A stretch of 16,297 nt of DNA, taken from NCBI GenBank assembly GCA_030589605.1, contig JAUUVJ010000024.1, forward strand, positions 1 to 16,297. Direction: 5' to 3'. The translations under genes and the position numbers were made by a program. The stretch comes from Candidatus Hodarchaeota archaeon. GTDB lineage: Archaea; Asgardarchaeota; Heimdallarchaeia; Hodarchaeales; Hodarchaeaceae. Position 1 is the first letter of the stretch; the number at the start of each line of letters is the position of its first letter. The notes under the pieces are model-generated. The model saw nothing but the letters and a program-made list of their open reading frames with translations. It made no database searches and had not been told where the DNA came from. Shown piece by piece: positions 1-6,659 of this stretch.

Positions 1-3
1 AAG

Positions 4-29
4 AAAATGTAACAAATACGTTACATTTT
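4..29. repeat. Perfect 10-bp inverted repeat at the window edge
   Basis: AAAATGTAAC (4-13) and GTTACATTTT (20-29) are exact reverse complements around the 6-base spacer AAATAC. It could be a dimeric regulator's operator or the hairpin of a transcript ending just left of the window. Only four T residues follow, so a terminator is not clearly favoured. No partner gene is visible to the left. Confidence 0.55.
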
Positions 30-395
30 GAGCCAATGGAGAAAATCAAGTCTGTTGACTTGATTTGTTCCTTTTCACTCATTTCGTTATTAGATCTCTC
101 TGTTAGAAAACTTTAAGCTAGAAATCTTCTCTGATTTCGAAAAGAAGAGAATGACGTGCTAGCGCCCCATTCTGTTAAATATTTAATGAAGAGCGTTTTT
201 TGCATTAACCAGACTGACTCATATGAATTACAGTTTTGGTTCAAGGTATTATTGAGACTAAGGAGGACTTCTCTAGTTTAGCTTAAATATGGAAAGAAAT
301 TTCAAAAGTTTAATTGATTAAACGTTTTTCATATCCGCGAAAATGTGAAATGGAATGTCCTATACCGAGATCCATTTTTAACATACCAACAAATT
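30..395. other. Non-coding leader region upstream of the radical SAM gene
   Basis: I see no credible coding frame here on either strand. A strong Shine-Dalgarno-like AAGGAGG lies at 260-266 but no ATG, GTG or TTG follows at usable spacing, so it is orphaned and may mark a lost gene start. A palindromic element at 308-323 is listed separately. Confidence 0.4.
308..323. promoter_or_regulatory. Palindrome GTTTAA-TTGA-TTAAAC, candidate operator
   Basis: Two perfect 6-base arms flank TTGA. With one bulged base the symmetry extends outward through AAAA (304-307) and the T-run at 325-329. It lies about 90 bases before the radical SAM start, where an archaeal promoter and operator could be expected. 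The AT-rich composition makes chance symmetry possible. Confidence 0.3.
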
Positions 396-409
396 GAGGA
401 AAGATCATT

Positions 410-1537
410 ATGAAAGAGCAGATGAAGAAGAATCACAAGGCAGTGCACAAAACACCTATCCTACCACCACATCTTATCTCATATGCTGTTACAAGAAAAT
501 GTAACCTCAAATGCAAGCATTGTTATAGTGAAGCTACCAAAGCCCCAGCACCTGATGAGCTGTCAACAGAAGAAGCAAGAAGACTGGTGGATGAGATCGC
601 AAAATGGGGGATAAAACTCCTGATATTCGATGGCGGGGAGCCCCTTGCTAGAGAAGACTTTTTCGATATTGCATCCTATGCATCTCGGAAAAAGTTGAGG
701 GTAGTGATCGGGAGCAATGGCACACTAATTGATCTAGAGGTAGCGAAACGATTGAAAGCCTCAGGAATTATGGCAGTGCAGATATCTATTGATGGGGCTA
801 TAGCTCAGACGCATGATTGGTTTCGGGGAGAGGAAGGGGCTTTCAACAAAGCCCTAGAAGGGGCTAAGGCATGTAGAACAGTTGGCTTGCCTTTTCAATT
901 TGGCATGACAATTCGAAGAGGCACTTTGGACGAAATCGCGGCGATGTTGATCCTGGCCATAGAATCGGGGGCAATCGCTGCAGAATTCTTTGATTTGATC
1001 CCAGTCCCACGGGTCAAAAGAGAAATCGCGGATGAGGTATTAACACCCACTGAACGGAAAGAAGTTATGGAATGGTTGGCAGAAGCACAAACGGATTGTC
1101 CCATAATAATAAGAGTACCTGGCTGTCCCATGTACCCCTTAATCCTTCGAGAGAAAAATATTCAGCCAAAACATTTTGCAGCTCATTTATTGCACAGGAT
1201 TCCCTATTATGGAAGAGGGTGTGCAGCAGGGATGCCAAACGGATACCTCACCGTCCTTCCAAATGGGGATGTAATCCCATGCATGCTTCTCCAGCTAAAA
1301 CTGGGAAATGTCAGAGAGGAAAGCATCACCCAAATATGGGCCAATTCTCCAATTCTAGCCAAACTCAGAAATCGAAGCTTATTGGAAGGAGAATGTGGTC
1401 GCTGTAGCTATCGGGATAAATGTGTGGGCTGCCGTGGAAGGGCATATGAAGAGACAGGAAATATGCTCGCAACGGATCCTGGCTGTTGGTTCCATGTAGG
1501 CGAGAACGCAGGATCTTACCCGAAAAGTGCCGATTAG
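410..1537 (+). CDS. Radical SAM/SPASM protein, AhbC/AhbD/NirJ-like
   Basis: This 375-residue protein has an N-terminal radical SAM domain with the CX3CX2C cluster motif at Cys31, Cys35 and Cys38 (after VTRKCNLKC), the SAM-binding GGEP at 75-78, and a C-terminal SPASM domain. The SPASM cysteines are Cys271, Cys291 (GX4C), Cys329, Cys332, Cys338, Cys341 and Cys359, enough for two auxiliary iron-sulfur clusters. The C-terminal pattern CX2CX5CX2C followed by RAYEETG and DPGC resembles the haem-pathway branch (AhbC, AhbD, NirJ) and related peptide-maturing enzymes. The substrate cannot be read from the sequence; no haem-pathway genes or precursor peptide are visible nearby. The start is supported by GAGGA at 396-400, nine bases upstream; Met5 is an alternative. 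It stands alone on the plus strand. The family call is firm and the exact reaction is open. Confidence 0.93.
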   Translation: MKEQMKKNHKAVHKTPILPPHLISYAVTRKCNLKCKHCYSEATKAPAPDELSTEEARRLVDEIAKWGIKLLIFDGGEPLAREDFFDIASYASRKKLRVVIGSNGTLIDLEVAKRLKASGIMAVQISIDGAIAQTHDWFRGEEGAFNKALEGAKACRTVGLPFQFGMTIRRGTLDEIAAMLILAIESGAIAAEFFDLIPVPRVKREIADEVLTPTERKEVMEWLAEAQTDCPIIIRVPGCPMYPLILREKNIQPKHFAAHLLHRIPYYGRGCAAGMPNGYLTVLPNGDVIPCMLLQLKLGNVREESITQIWANSPILAKLRNRSLLEGECGRCSYRDKCVGCRGRAYEETGNMLATDPGCWFHVGENAGSYPKSAD

Positions 1538-1610
1538 CGATACAAAATTGGAATAAATATCGGGAGATTTTGATTCCTAGTTTGCATGAAGAATGAGATA
1601 AAATAACACA

Positions 1611-1648
1611 AAAGTGCTCCTTCGGCATTTTACCTAGCTAGCTTTTTT
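1611..1648 (+). terminator. Hairpin and T-run after the radical SAM gene
   Basis: AAAGTGC (1611-1617) can pair with GCATTTT (1625-1631), with one G-U pair, around a 7-base loop. After it come the self-complementary AGCTAGCT and six T residues (1643-1648). It is in the right place to end transcription from the radical SAM gene before the convergent minus-strand unit. Confidence 0.4.
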
Positions 1649-1788
1649 CACATCCTCAATGACTTAGTTTGGTCAAGAAAGCAATTCCGCATAAAGCGGA
1701 TCCAGGTGCATCCAAAATCATTGAATTGGAGACGAGACCTTGATCTTGTTAATTCCCAAGTGATTACTTTTTGCGTCGGGGATTTGGA

Positions 1789-2103
1789 TTACCAGAGGAC
1801 CTTTCTCAGAACAAGCATGGTCATATCTTTCAAGAACTGAGGTTCTGCTATCTGAGCGAGAGTCTCTTTTTGTTCGACTCGCTCCAGAACAATGGATAAA
1901 ACTATTGGCAGGTTTTTCAGTCCAAGAGTCATAATGGAAGGGATTAAGACGGCAAAAACTGTTGGAGCACCCTCAACCAGTCGCTCGTCCTCTAGCTCGG
2001 GATTTTTTGCTAAAAAAGTGCAGATTACTGCCACGAGCTCCTCTATGGCTATAATGGGAAGTAATGAGACTTTTCCTACAGAAGTATCATAAGTTCCAGT
2101 CAT
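1789..2103 (-). CDS. C-terminal soluble domain of the split seven-helix protein
   Basis: As an isolated open frame this is 104 residues with no clear Shine-Dalgarno. It is exactly in frame with the seven-helix gene upstream, separated only by one TAA (2146-2148) and 14 further sense codons. Read through, it forms one globular domain with the segment before the stop (GYFLGSFTDFGPELI, then EILTNFNISILT, then KVSLLPI). It has alternating strand-like and helical segments, an acidic stretch (NPELEDERL) and a helical C-terminus with no membrane segment. The layout recalls small sensor or adaptor domains found near GTPases in Asgard genomes, but I cannot name the family. I regard it as the 3' part of the 1789-3000 gene rather than a separate gene. 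Confidence 0.6.
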   Translation of the reverse strand: MTGTYDTSVGKVSLLPIIAIEELVAVICTFLAKNPELEDERLVEGAPTVFAVLIPSIMTLGLKNLPIVLSIVLERVEQKETLAQIAEPQFLKDMTMLVLRKVLW

Positions 2104-2145
2104 GGTTAAAATGGAGATATTAAAATTCGTAAGAATTTCATCAGA

Positions 2146-3000
2146 TTACTCCATTCGTTCTTTGATCTGTGGAGAAACTAGTATCAGTTCAGGCCCAAAA
2201 TCAGTAAATGATCCGAGGAAATAACCCACATAACCCTGGGTGAGAAGAAGATGGGGTTGAACCCCACTCATCAAGAGAAAGAATGGCTGTGTATAAGAGA
2301 GATACATAAGAAATGAGAAGAGAAAAATTATCGTCAGGGTGAATAATATGGAGCCCAATTTTGTTGAAATCCAATGAAAGTATACTGTTCCTAACAGAAA
2401 AATGAAACCCATGCTTAAGAATACCGTTAATCCGACTAAGAGAAGCGACCTAATGGTTTTAAGATGAAATAGGAACTTTTCTGAGATTGTGGGTGCTCTT
2501 AGGAGATCGAAAGAAATAGCCATCACAATACAGCATATCGCAAGAATATATATTGTTAAAGTGAGGGGATGTAAGGTAAACTCCCACTCGCCCCTGTTGC
2601 GGGTTATTACAATGAATAAGGGTTGTGACAGGACCAGATCAGCCAGGGCCAGGGTAAAAGTCATCGAAAAAAGGATCTCACTCAGGGTTGCAAGAAACCG
2701 TGTTATTCTGCCAAATATAGGCCGATGCAGCATTCGCGAAAAACTAATCATGCCAAATGATATGGTAATGGTTCCTAACCGATAGACTAACAGAAACACA
2801 TTCTCGGAGACAAATGGCAGGAGTGGGTCCAGGAGTGAAATTACTGCTCCCAAGATCCAAATGTCAATGCACCCAATTATCAGGAATAAATGCATAGCTG
2901 GGATATCAACATAGGTCAGTAAAATCTTGCATGGAAAACCCAAACTTAGGATGATGAAGCTAAGGAAAAACAGGCCAAAAAAGATCTCGATCAAATTCAT
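2146..3000 (-). CDS. Seven-helix membrane protein, receptor-like
   Basis: The frame encodes 284 residues. I count seven hydrophobic helices at roughly residues 4-22, 36-56, 66-88, 101-125, 143-166, 183-208 and 213-243, then about 40 residues that begin a soluble domain (LLTQGYVGYFLGSFTDFGP). No enzyme motif is visible. The arrangement of seven helices followed by a soluble tail is that of a membrane sensor, not a transporter with paired repeats, though this is inference. It lies downstream of the small GTPase on the same strand with a 183-base gap. A TATA-like CTTTTTAAAG on the minus strand (near 3090-3098) could give it its own promoter. It stops at TAA 2146-2148, and the same frame stays open afterwards, so the natural product is probably about 402 residues. 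Confidence 0.75.
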   Translation of the reverse strand: MNLIEIFFGLFFLSFIILSLGFPCKILLTYVDIPAMHLFLIIGCIDIWILGAVISLLDPLLPFVSENVFLLVYRLGTITISFGMISFSRMLHRPIFGRITRFLATLSEILFSMTFTLALADLVLSQPLFIVITRNRGEWEFTLHPLTLTIYILAICCIVMAISFDLLRAPTISEKFLFHLKTIRSLLLVGLTVFLSMGFIFLLGTVYFHWISTKLGSILFTLTIIFLFSFLMYLSYTQPFFLLMSGVQPHLLLTQGYVGYFLGSFTDFGPELILVSPQIKERME

Positions 3001-3183
3001 TGCTTCTACGTTCTCTTCTGCACTTTTTTATCTAATAATACCTCTGTAATATCACTTTTTTGGCAAACATCCCCTTCTGACACTTTAAAAAGCTATCTAG
3101 AGAATCTGTTAGAGCGTGAAGAATGTTCTAATTCCCTTGTTCTTTCGAGATATCAGCATGGTTTCATCCCTAAGGTTAACCAG

Positions 3184-3870
3184 CTAGGTTATTACTTGGG
3201 CTCTCGAGAAAATCTCTGAATAGCGTCTCGGCTTAAATCTGTCAATAATTAATCGAATGGGTTCGTTAAATCCCTCTCTTTCCTTGACCGAGGTCTCATA
3301 GATGAGGTATTCGTCAAACTCAAAACTAACCATACCTCTAACTATGTCAACGCCTAAAAAGACGCCTTTTTTCGCTAGATCTTTTTTATTCAGAAAAATC
3401 GCAATAGGCATGGTCCTGTCGGTTTTTTTCTCTTCCGCTCGGATTAACCGCACATAATAAGAATTTTTTACAACAGATTCAACATTAGTCCCGTCTGCAA
3501 AGATGATGACCGCATCCGCGCCTGGGATGGTAATCTCCGACATGAAATCAAACCGTTCCTGTCCTGCGGTGTCCATCCAAATCAGGTGCCAAAGACTTTC
3601 CAGATCAGTTCTATCTAGAATTTCTTTGATAGTGACCGATGGAAACCACTCAACAAAATTATGGGTTGTAACCATTAGGATCATATCCGCGATATTGAAA
3701 GAAACGGTAGTAGTCGCGGTTTCATCCAAGAATTTTTTATCGATAATTGTATAAGTGCTTCCCACTTGGGCTTCTTTCTGATGATAGCGCTTGACATCAG
3801 CTGTCGCCTGAAAAAAGCGGCCTAACAACATTTTCAAGAAGCTTGTTTTTCCGCTCCCAGTACTCCCCAC
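3184..3870 (-). CDS. Ras-superfamily small GTPase with enlarged switch I region
   Basis: With the GTG at 3868-3870 as residue 1, the P-loop is GSTGSGKT (2-9), the likely switch I Thr lies in TATTT (51-55), G3 is DTAGQERF (100-107), G4 is NKKD (161-164) and G5 is ETS (192-194). DTAGQERF is typical of the Rab/Ras/Arf-like group and strongly suggests an Asgard host. The P-loop to switch I Thr distance and the Thr-to-DTAG distance are each about twice those of Ras, so the effector region carries insertions. There is no C-terminal cysteine motif for lipidation. The GTG cannot be the true start: upstream in-frame residues YRISLV form strand beta1, and the frame stays open to 3951 without ATG, GTG or TTG. 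An ATG at 3960-3962 is in another frame, so a one-base error near 3950 is likely. It leads the minus-strand unit containing the seven-helix protein. Confidence 0.9.
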   Translation of the reverse strand: MGSTGSGKTSFLKMLLGRFFQATADVKRYHQKEAQVGSTYTIIDKKFLDETATTTVSFNIADMILMVTTHNFVEWFPSVTIKEILDRTDLESLWHLIWMDTAGQERFDFMSEITIPGADAVIIFADGTNVESVVKNSYYVRLIRAEEKKTDRTMPIAIFLNKKDLAKKGVFLGVDIVRGMVSFEFDEYLIYETSVKEREGFNEPIRLIIDRFKPRRYSEIFSRAQVIT

Positions 3871-4295
3871 AAGAGAAATACGATATGTCCCTCTATAGTA
3901 AGGCGTGCTTAATAAGAGTTTTTTGACTTCAACTAAGCTGGGGTTAATTGGTCAGTTTTCATGTCACAAATCCTTGGCCCTAGATGGTTACGAGAAGGGT
4001 TCCCTACAGAATAAATCTAGCGAACAACTTCTAAAAGCCTTTCTAGGGAAAATATTCGCATGTATAGGGTTCACTGGGTAAATACTATGCAACCACAGTG
4101 CTGTTAAAGAATACGGGGAGTTGAAGGACCCGTCAAAAAAAACCTCCGAATTTGATTTCAGCTCTAAGAATCATTTTATGATAGCGAACGCGGTTTAACA
4201 GCCTAATTGAGGGCACAGGAAGCCACCTTTCAATGAACAAGGGATTTCAGATTAGGTAATTTGAATAGGTTATTAAAGTTAGAGCGCTAGATTTC
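3871..4295. other. Divergent intergenic region, including the GTPase 5' extension
   Basis: Bases 3871-3951 on the minus strand are almost certainly coding for the GTPase N-terminus (about 27 residues ending in YYRGTYRISLV). From 3963 to 4295 I see no credible gene on either strand. The region should hold the promoters of both the GTPase unit and the plus-strand gene beginning at 4344. Confidence 0.5.
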
Positions 4296-4303
4296 TATAA
4301 ATA
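4296..4303 (+). promoter_or_regulatory. TATA box of the 4344-4751 gene
   Basis: TATAAATA is a close match to the archaeal TATA element. Initiation about 25 bases downstream would fall near 4325-4330, giving a leader of some 15-20 bases that still contains AGGAAAG before the ATG at 4344. Confidence 0.5.
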
Positions 4304-4343
4304 CTACAATCCTAGACTATTGGAATTTATAGGAAAGATTAAG

Positions 4344-4751
4344 ATGCAGTGTGTCATCATTGCAAAAATGATCCGATTTCAAGAGTTAAAACCAATTGTG
4401 CTCCCCAGTAACTTTTTCGAGAAAGATGTGGAAGCAACAATTGCCCTCTTAATTCTGGTTCCGTCAACCAAGATCATCCAAATCATCTTGCTAAAAAGGC
4501 CTATAGTTTGGAAAGTTGCTATTCAAATGGTTGAACTTTCTCCCGATTTTTTACCGGAGCTCGACCGAGTTTTTAGCAGATGTAAATTACAAACCTGTTA
4601 TAGCACAGGGGTCGTCTTCCTACCCGAATTCTGTGCTTATGATAGTTATTTCACCTTCACCGAGTCGTCGATTTCCGCAGAGCAAGTAACACAAGCATTG
4701 TCAGCTATTAAAGGAGTCAGTAACGTCGAGATAACCAAAGTCAGCACTTGA
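4344..4751 (+). CDS. Hypothetical protein, possible ACT-like fold
   Basis: The product is 135 residues from ATG 4344; a TTG at 4320 would add eight residues. AGGAAAG just before 4340 and a TATA box at 4296 favour ATG 4344. I do not recognise the family. The C-terminal half runs strand (STGVVFLPE), strand (SYFTFTE), helix (ISAEQVTQALSAI), then GVSNVEITKV, a pattern like small alpha/beta regulatory domains of the ACT type. The N-terminal half has a similar strand (ATIALLILVPST), so two such domains are possible. There is no signal peptide and no visible catalytic motif. The fold suggestion is inference only. Confidence 0.55.
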   Translation: MQCVIIAKMIRFQELKPIVLPSNFFEKDVEATIALLILVPSTKIIQIILLKRPIVWKVAIQMVELSPDFLPELDRVFSRCKLQTCYSTGVVFLPEFCAYDSYFTFTESSISAEQVTQALSAIKGVSNVEITKVST

Positions 4752-4821
4752 ATCAGACTGATAGATCCATAATCGCTTTGAGTTCCACTTCACCCCCATA
4801 CATGATGCTAGTTAGCTTAAT

Positions 4822-5013
4822 ATGGTGGAAATCAAATTTAGTGTGTTAAACCGCCAATATTTTAACAGACGGATTCCTATGGCACAACAGTTGCAACAAG
4901 AAGTAGATGCGTGGGCCGACCAACGGAATAGCAGTTGTCAAGCCATCGATTGACGATTCACTACCGTTGATGTTCACATTAGACCTAAAAAGCTTTATCC
5001 GTCATACTCGTAG
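4822..5013 (+). mobile_element. IS630-type transposase, 3' relic with an in-frame TGA
   Basis: The frame from ATG 4822 reads FSVLNRQYFNRRIP, then a helical LQQEVDAWADQRN, typical of the C-terminal end of IS630/Tc1-type DDE transposases. It stops at TGA 4951-4953, but the same frame continues RFTTVDVHIRPKKLYPSYS to TAG 5011-5013. The TGA stands where a Trp is expected (Trp-Arg-Phe), so TGG to TGA is the likely inactivating change. The N-terminal and catalytic parts are absent and I found no terminal inverted repeats. It ends 22 bases before the secreted-protein gene at 5036. Confidence 0.75.
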
Positions 5014-5035
5014 AGAATGAGTACTAGCTGGTGAT

Positions 5036-5899
5036 ATGATGTTAAAGAAATTGATGCCTCTTACACTCGTATTTTTATTCTTTATCCTCTCTACAACTCC
5101 TATTTTTGCTTTAAATGGAACAGATGTCTGGCAAGAAAATGGATCCATTGTTTACTTCGTGGATGCGAAAATGTCGTGGAACCGACAATACTTTCAATCC
5201 ACTTCCGAGTTTCCTGATTATGATGTGACAGAAGCTGAAGTTAACAAAATTTATACAGGGATCGTTGCTGGAAAGATGGTATTTGAATCGTCAACAGAGA
5301 ATATAGCCCTTGAATCTTTCTATGCGTACTTGAATCCTGATAGTGATACTAGAACCAACCCTGATACGGGTTTGAATGCTGATGGTGACTGGACAGGAGC
5401 TTTTCATGACACGGTAGACTTCACTGACGGGCATATCGTTGATGACATCAAATTCACACATGATTACACAGATGATAATGGTGAATACTCTATCACTAAA
5501 CATTTCAAAGTTGCTGGTGAACTAGTTGAAGTTACGGTAAAAGTTGATGGCTCGAGCGAGAGAATCAATGTTTGGGACTTGACAGTGGATGATTTCACAC
5601 TCGATTACACCTACCAAAGTGTTACGTTTGTTATTGAAGTTAAGAACATAGTTTACAGGTTATCAAAAACAAATGGTGTATTACTTGCATCTATAACCAA
5701 TGTGTATCTAAAGATGAAGAATACTGATGGAAGTCACATAACTCTCATGGAAGTTACCGAGTCCATAACAGCGTTTGAAGTGAATCACGTGACAGTGAAA
5801 ACTGTAACTGGTGTTTCCGGTTTAGAATGGGGATTCGCTCTAGTAATCATTCCATTGATAATCTACAGGAAGAAAACAAGAGCTCGTCTGCTAACTTAG
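5036..5899 (+). CDS. Secreted, membrane-anchored hypothetical protein
   Basis: The 287-residue product begins with a signal peptide (Lys-Lys, then a hydrophobic core to about residue 22, cleavage after IFA at 23-25). A beta-rich, Asp/Thr-rich extracellular domain follows, and it ends with a hydrophobic helix (GFALVIIPLII, about 265-275) and a basic tail RKKTRARLLT. This is the usual layout of archaeal surface proteins tethered by a C-terminal helix. No enzymatic motif is visible. Two ATGs occur at 5036 and 5039; GGTGA at 5030-5034 sits close upstream, so the second could be used. It lies immediately after the transposase relic and shows no operon partner. The domain family is not recognised. 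Confidence 0.8.
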   Translation: MMLKKLMPLTLVFLFFILSTTPIFALNGTDVWQENGSIVYFVDAKMSWNRQYFQSTSEFPDYDVTEAEVNKIYTGIVAGKMVFESSTENIALESFYAYLNPDSDTRTNPDTGLNADGDWTGAFHDTVDFTDGHIVDDIKFTHDYTDDNGEYSITKHFKVAGELVEVTVKVDGSSERINVWDLTVDDFTLDYTYQSVTFVIEVKNIVYRLSKTNGVLLASITNVYLKMKNTDGSHITLMEVTESITAFEVNHVTVKTVTGVSGLEWGFALVIIPLIIYRKKTRARLLT

Positions 5900-5908
5900 T
5901 ATCGAACT

Positions 5909-5947
5909 TACCGTTTAAATGGTATTTCCTCTTCTTTTTCCTTTTTA
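5909..5947 (+). terminator. Inverted repeat and pyrimidine-rich terminator
   Basis: TACC-G-TTTAAA-T-GGTA (5909-5924) is symmetric and is followed at once by a C/T-rich stretch with runs of five T (to 5947). It lies ten bases after the stop of the secreted-protein gene. T-rich tracts like this act as archaeal terminators. Confidence 0.45.
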
Positions 5948-6042
5948 GCATTAACATTCATTAATCCAGTGATATACTCACCCTTCTTTTCTCAAGTCCT
6001 CCTTTCCCTACACATTGTGGAAGGAATCGTATACCTGCTAGA

Positions 6043-6050
6043 TTTATAAA
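6043..6050 (+). promoter_or_regulatory. TATA box before the tiny gene pair
   Basis: TTTATAAA, preceded by the purine-rich CTAGA, matches an archaeal TATA element. Initiation about 25 bases downstream would fall near 6070, directly before GAGGGGGTGA (6072-6081), which contains a strong Shine-Dalgarno and the GTG at 6078. Confidence 0.5.
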
Positions 6051-6077
6051 CTTTAACACTTATCCATATGTGAGGGG

Positions 6078-6279
6078 GTGAACCCGTCTGAAAAAAAATC
6101 GTAACTTTTTTACTAGACTGAAAATGTGTCGGCAGGGTGCTTCTACATCCACACTGGAGATTTATCCCTATTTACCGACAGAACATGCGCTCCTGATCGA
6201 TTATGCCCATGTGTGTGCGGTGAGTATTACCAACAATGGCCACATGCACACCTATCCACTTAAGGAGGCAAACCCATGA
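6078..6279 (+). CDS. Small hypothetical gene with an apparent slip in an A8 run
   Basis: A TATA box (6043-6050) and a strong GAGGGGG precede GTG 6078. That frame reads only VNPSEKKS before TAA. Directly after the start lies an A8 run (6091-6098). With one A fewer the frame would continue through NRNFFTRLKMCRQG to TGA 6277-6279, about 66 residues. Without a shift, ATG 6124 still gives a 51-residue product. The C-terminal part (ALLIDYAHVCAVSITNNGHMHTYPL) looks like a real small folded protein, but I do not recognise it. The stop overlaps the next start as ATGA, a sign of translational coupling. The A-run could be a sequencing indel, a mutation or a true slippery site. Confidence 0.5.
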
Positions 6280-6404
6280 ATACATTGAGGTACTTTCACG
6301 TCAATTATGCGTTTTTCGCGTGTGAGAGTGCCCCCTCCCTCCCCCCTCTTTTTAAACAACAAAAACATGAGAAAATATTCAACACATGCAGCTTATGTGG
6401 GTAA
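6276..6404 (+). CDS. Coupled small gene, probably cut short at the island boundary
   Basis: ATG 6276 overlaps the upstream stop (ATGA) and has a perfect AAGGAGG (6262-6268) seven bases ahead, one of the best ribosome sites in the window. The product is 42 residues: MNTLRYFHVNYAFFACES, then a Pro-rich stretch, then a Lys/Cys-rich tail. The first 18 or so residues look like a normal start. The rest coincides with the C/T-rich tract at 6330-6352 and the switch to AT-rich DNA, so the original gene may have been truncated there. Function unknown. Confidence 0.4.
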   Translation: MNTLRYFHVNYAFFACESAPSLPPLFKQQKHEKIFNTCSLCG

Positions 6405-6450
6405 AAGACTGAACCTCATAATGCTGTATAAACTTCAAGGAGAGAAAAAA

Positions 6451-6645
6451 ATGGCCACAAGTCAAGAAAAACTACAACAATACCGATCAAAATGGTTGAA
6501 AATACAAAATTTCATACGTAATAATACTGGTTATAAAATTGCAGGAGTAGCCAGAGCTGGGTCAATCAAACAAGGTGGATGGACACTGGATAGTGATCTA
6601 GATATTAGATTTGCGATTGCAAAATTTTTCCATTTTTCCGTCTAG
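6451..6645 (+). pseudogene. Nucleotidyltransferase, N-terminal fragment
   Basis: From ATG 6451 (AAGGAGAG at 6437-6444, seven bases spacing) the product is 64 residues. It contains a helix (YRSKWLKIQNFIRNN) and then the nucleotidyltransferase signature AGSIKQGGWTLDSDLDI, with the GS motif and the two metal-binding Asp of SDLD. This resembles the CD-NTase/MNT-like polymerase-beta superfamily found in defence and toxin loci. The family needs well over 150 residues; here homology ends after DIRFAI near 6617 and only KFFHFSV follows. The frame is open back to 6307, but the upstream residues are low-complexity and lack a ribosome site. It is a dead remnant joined to the methylase fragment downstream. 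Confidence 0.7.
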
Positions 6646-6659
6646 CGAAAGAAGGAAAA

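Larger units (their letters stand above)
1789..3000 (-). pseudogene. Full span of the seven-helix gene with one in-frame TAA
   Basis: The two frames 3000-2146 and 2103-1789 share a reading frame, and the 14 codons between them are all sense codons. The span is 404 codons including both stops. The simplest reading is one gene with a nonsense substitution (for example AAA, GAA or CAA to TAA) or a base-calling error. Translational readthrough cannot be excluded from sequence. Confidence 0.6.

Noticed and set aside
260..266. AAGGAGG as a ribosome binding site
   Set aside because: No start codon lies 5-12 bases downstream and no coding frame follows, so it is noted only as an orphan motif.
1072..1407. 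Plus-strand open frame inside the radical SAM gene
   Set aside because: It is an alternative frame within a well-supported gene carrying all its cysteine motifs.
2489..2785. Plus-strand open frame opposite the seven-helix gene
   Set aside because: It is the antisense of hydrophobic-helix codons, very basic and without a ribosome site: a shadow of the real minus-strand gene.
4951..4953. In-frame TGA as a selenocysteine codon
   Set aside because: It replaces a Trp position in a truncated transposase relic, and no SECIS-like structure is apparent. A nonsense change is far simpler.
6307..6360. Frame reading RFSRVRVPPPSPLF, like an open frame running through the 3' end of a tRNA gene
   Set aside because: I tried to fold a tRNA ending near 6345. 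There is no conserved T-loop (TTCRANNC), no convincing acceptor partner 65-75 bases upstream and no anticodon arm. The tract is simply C/T-rich.
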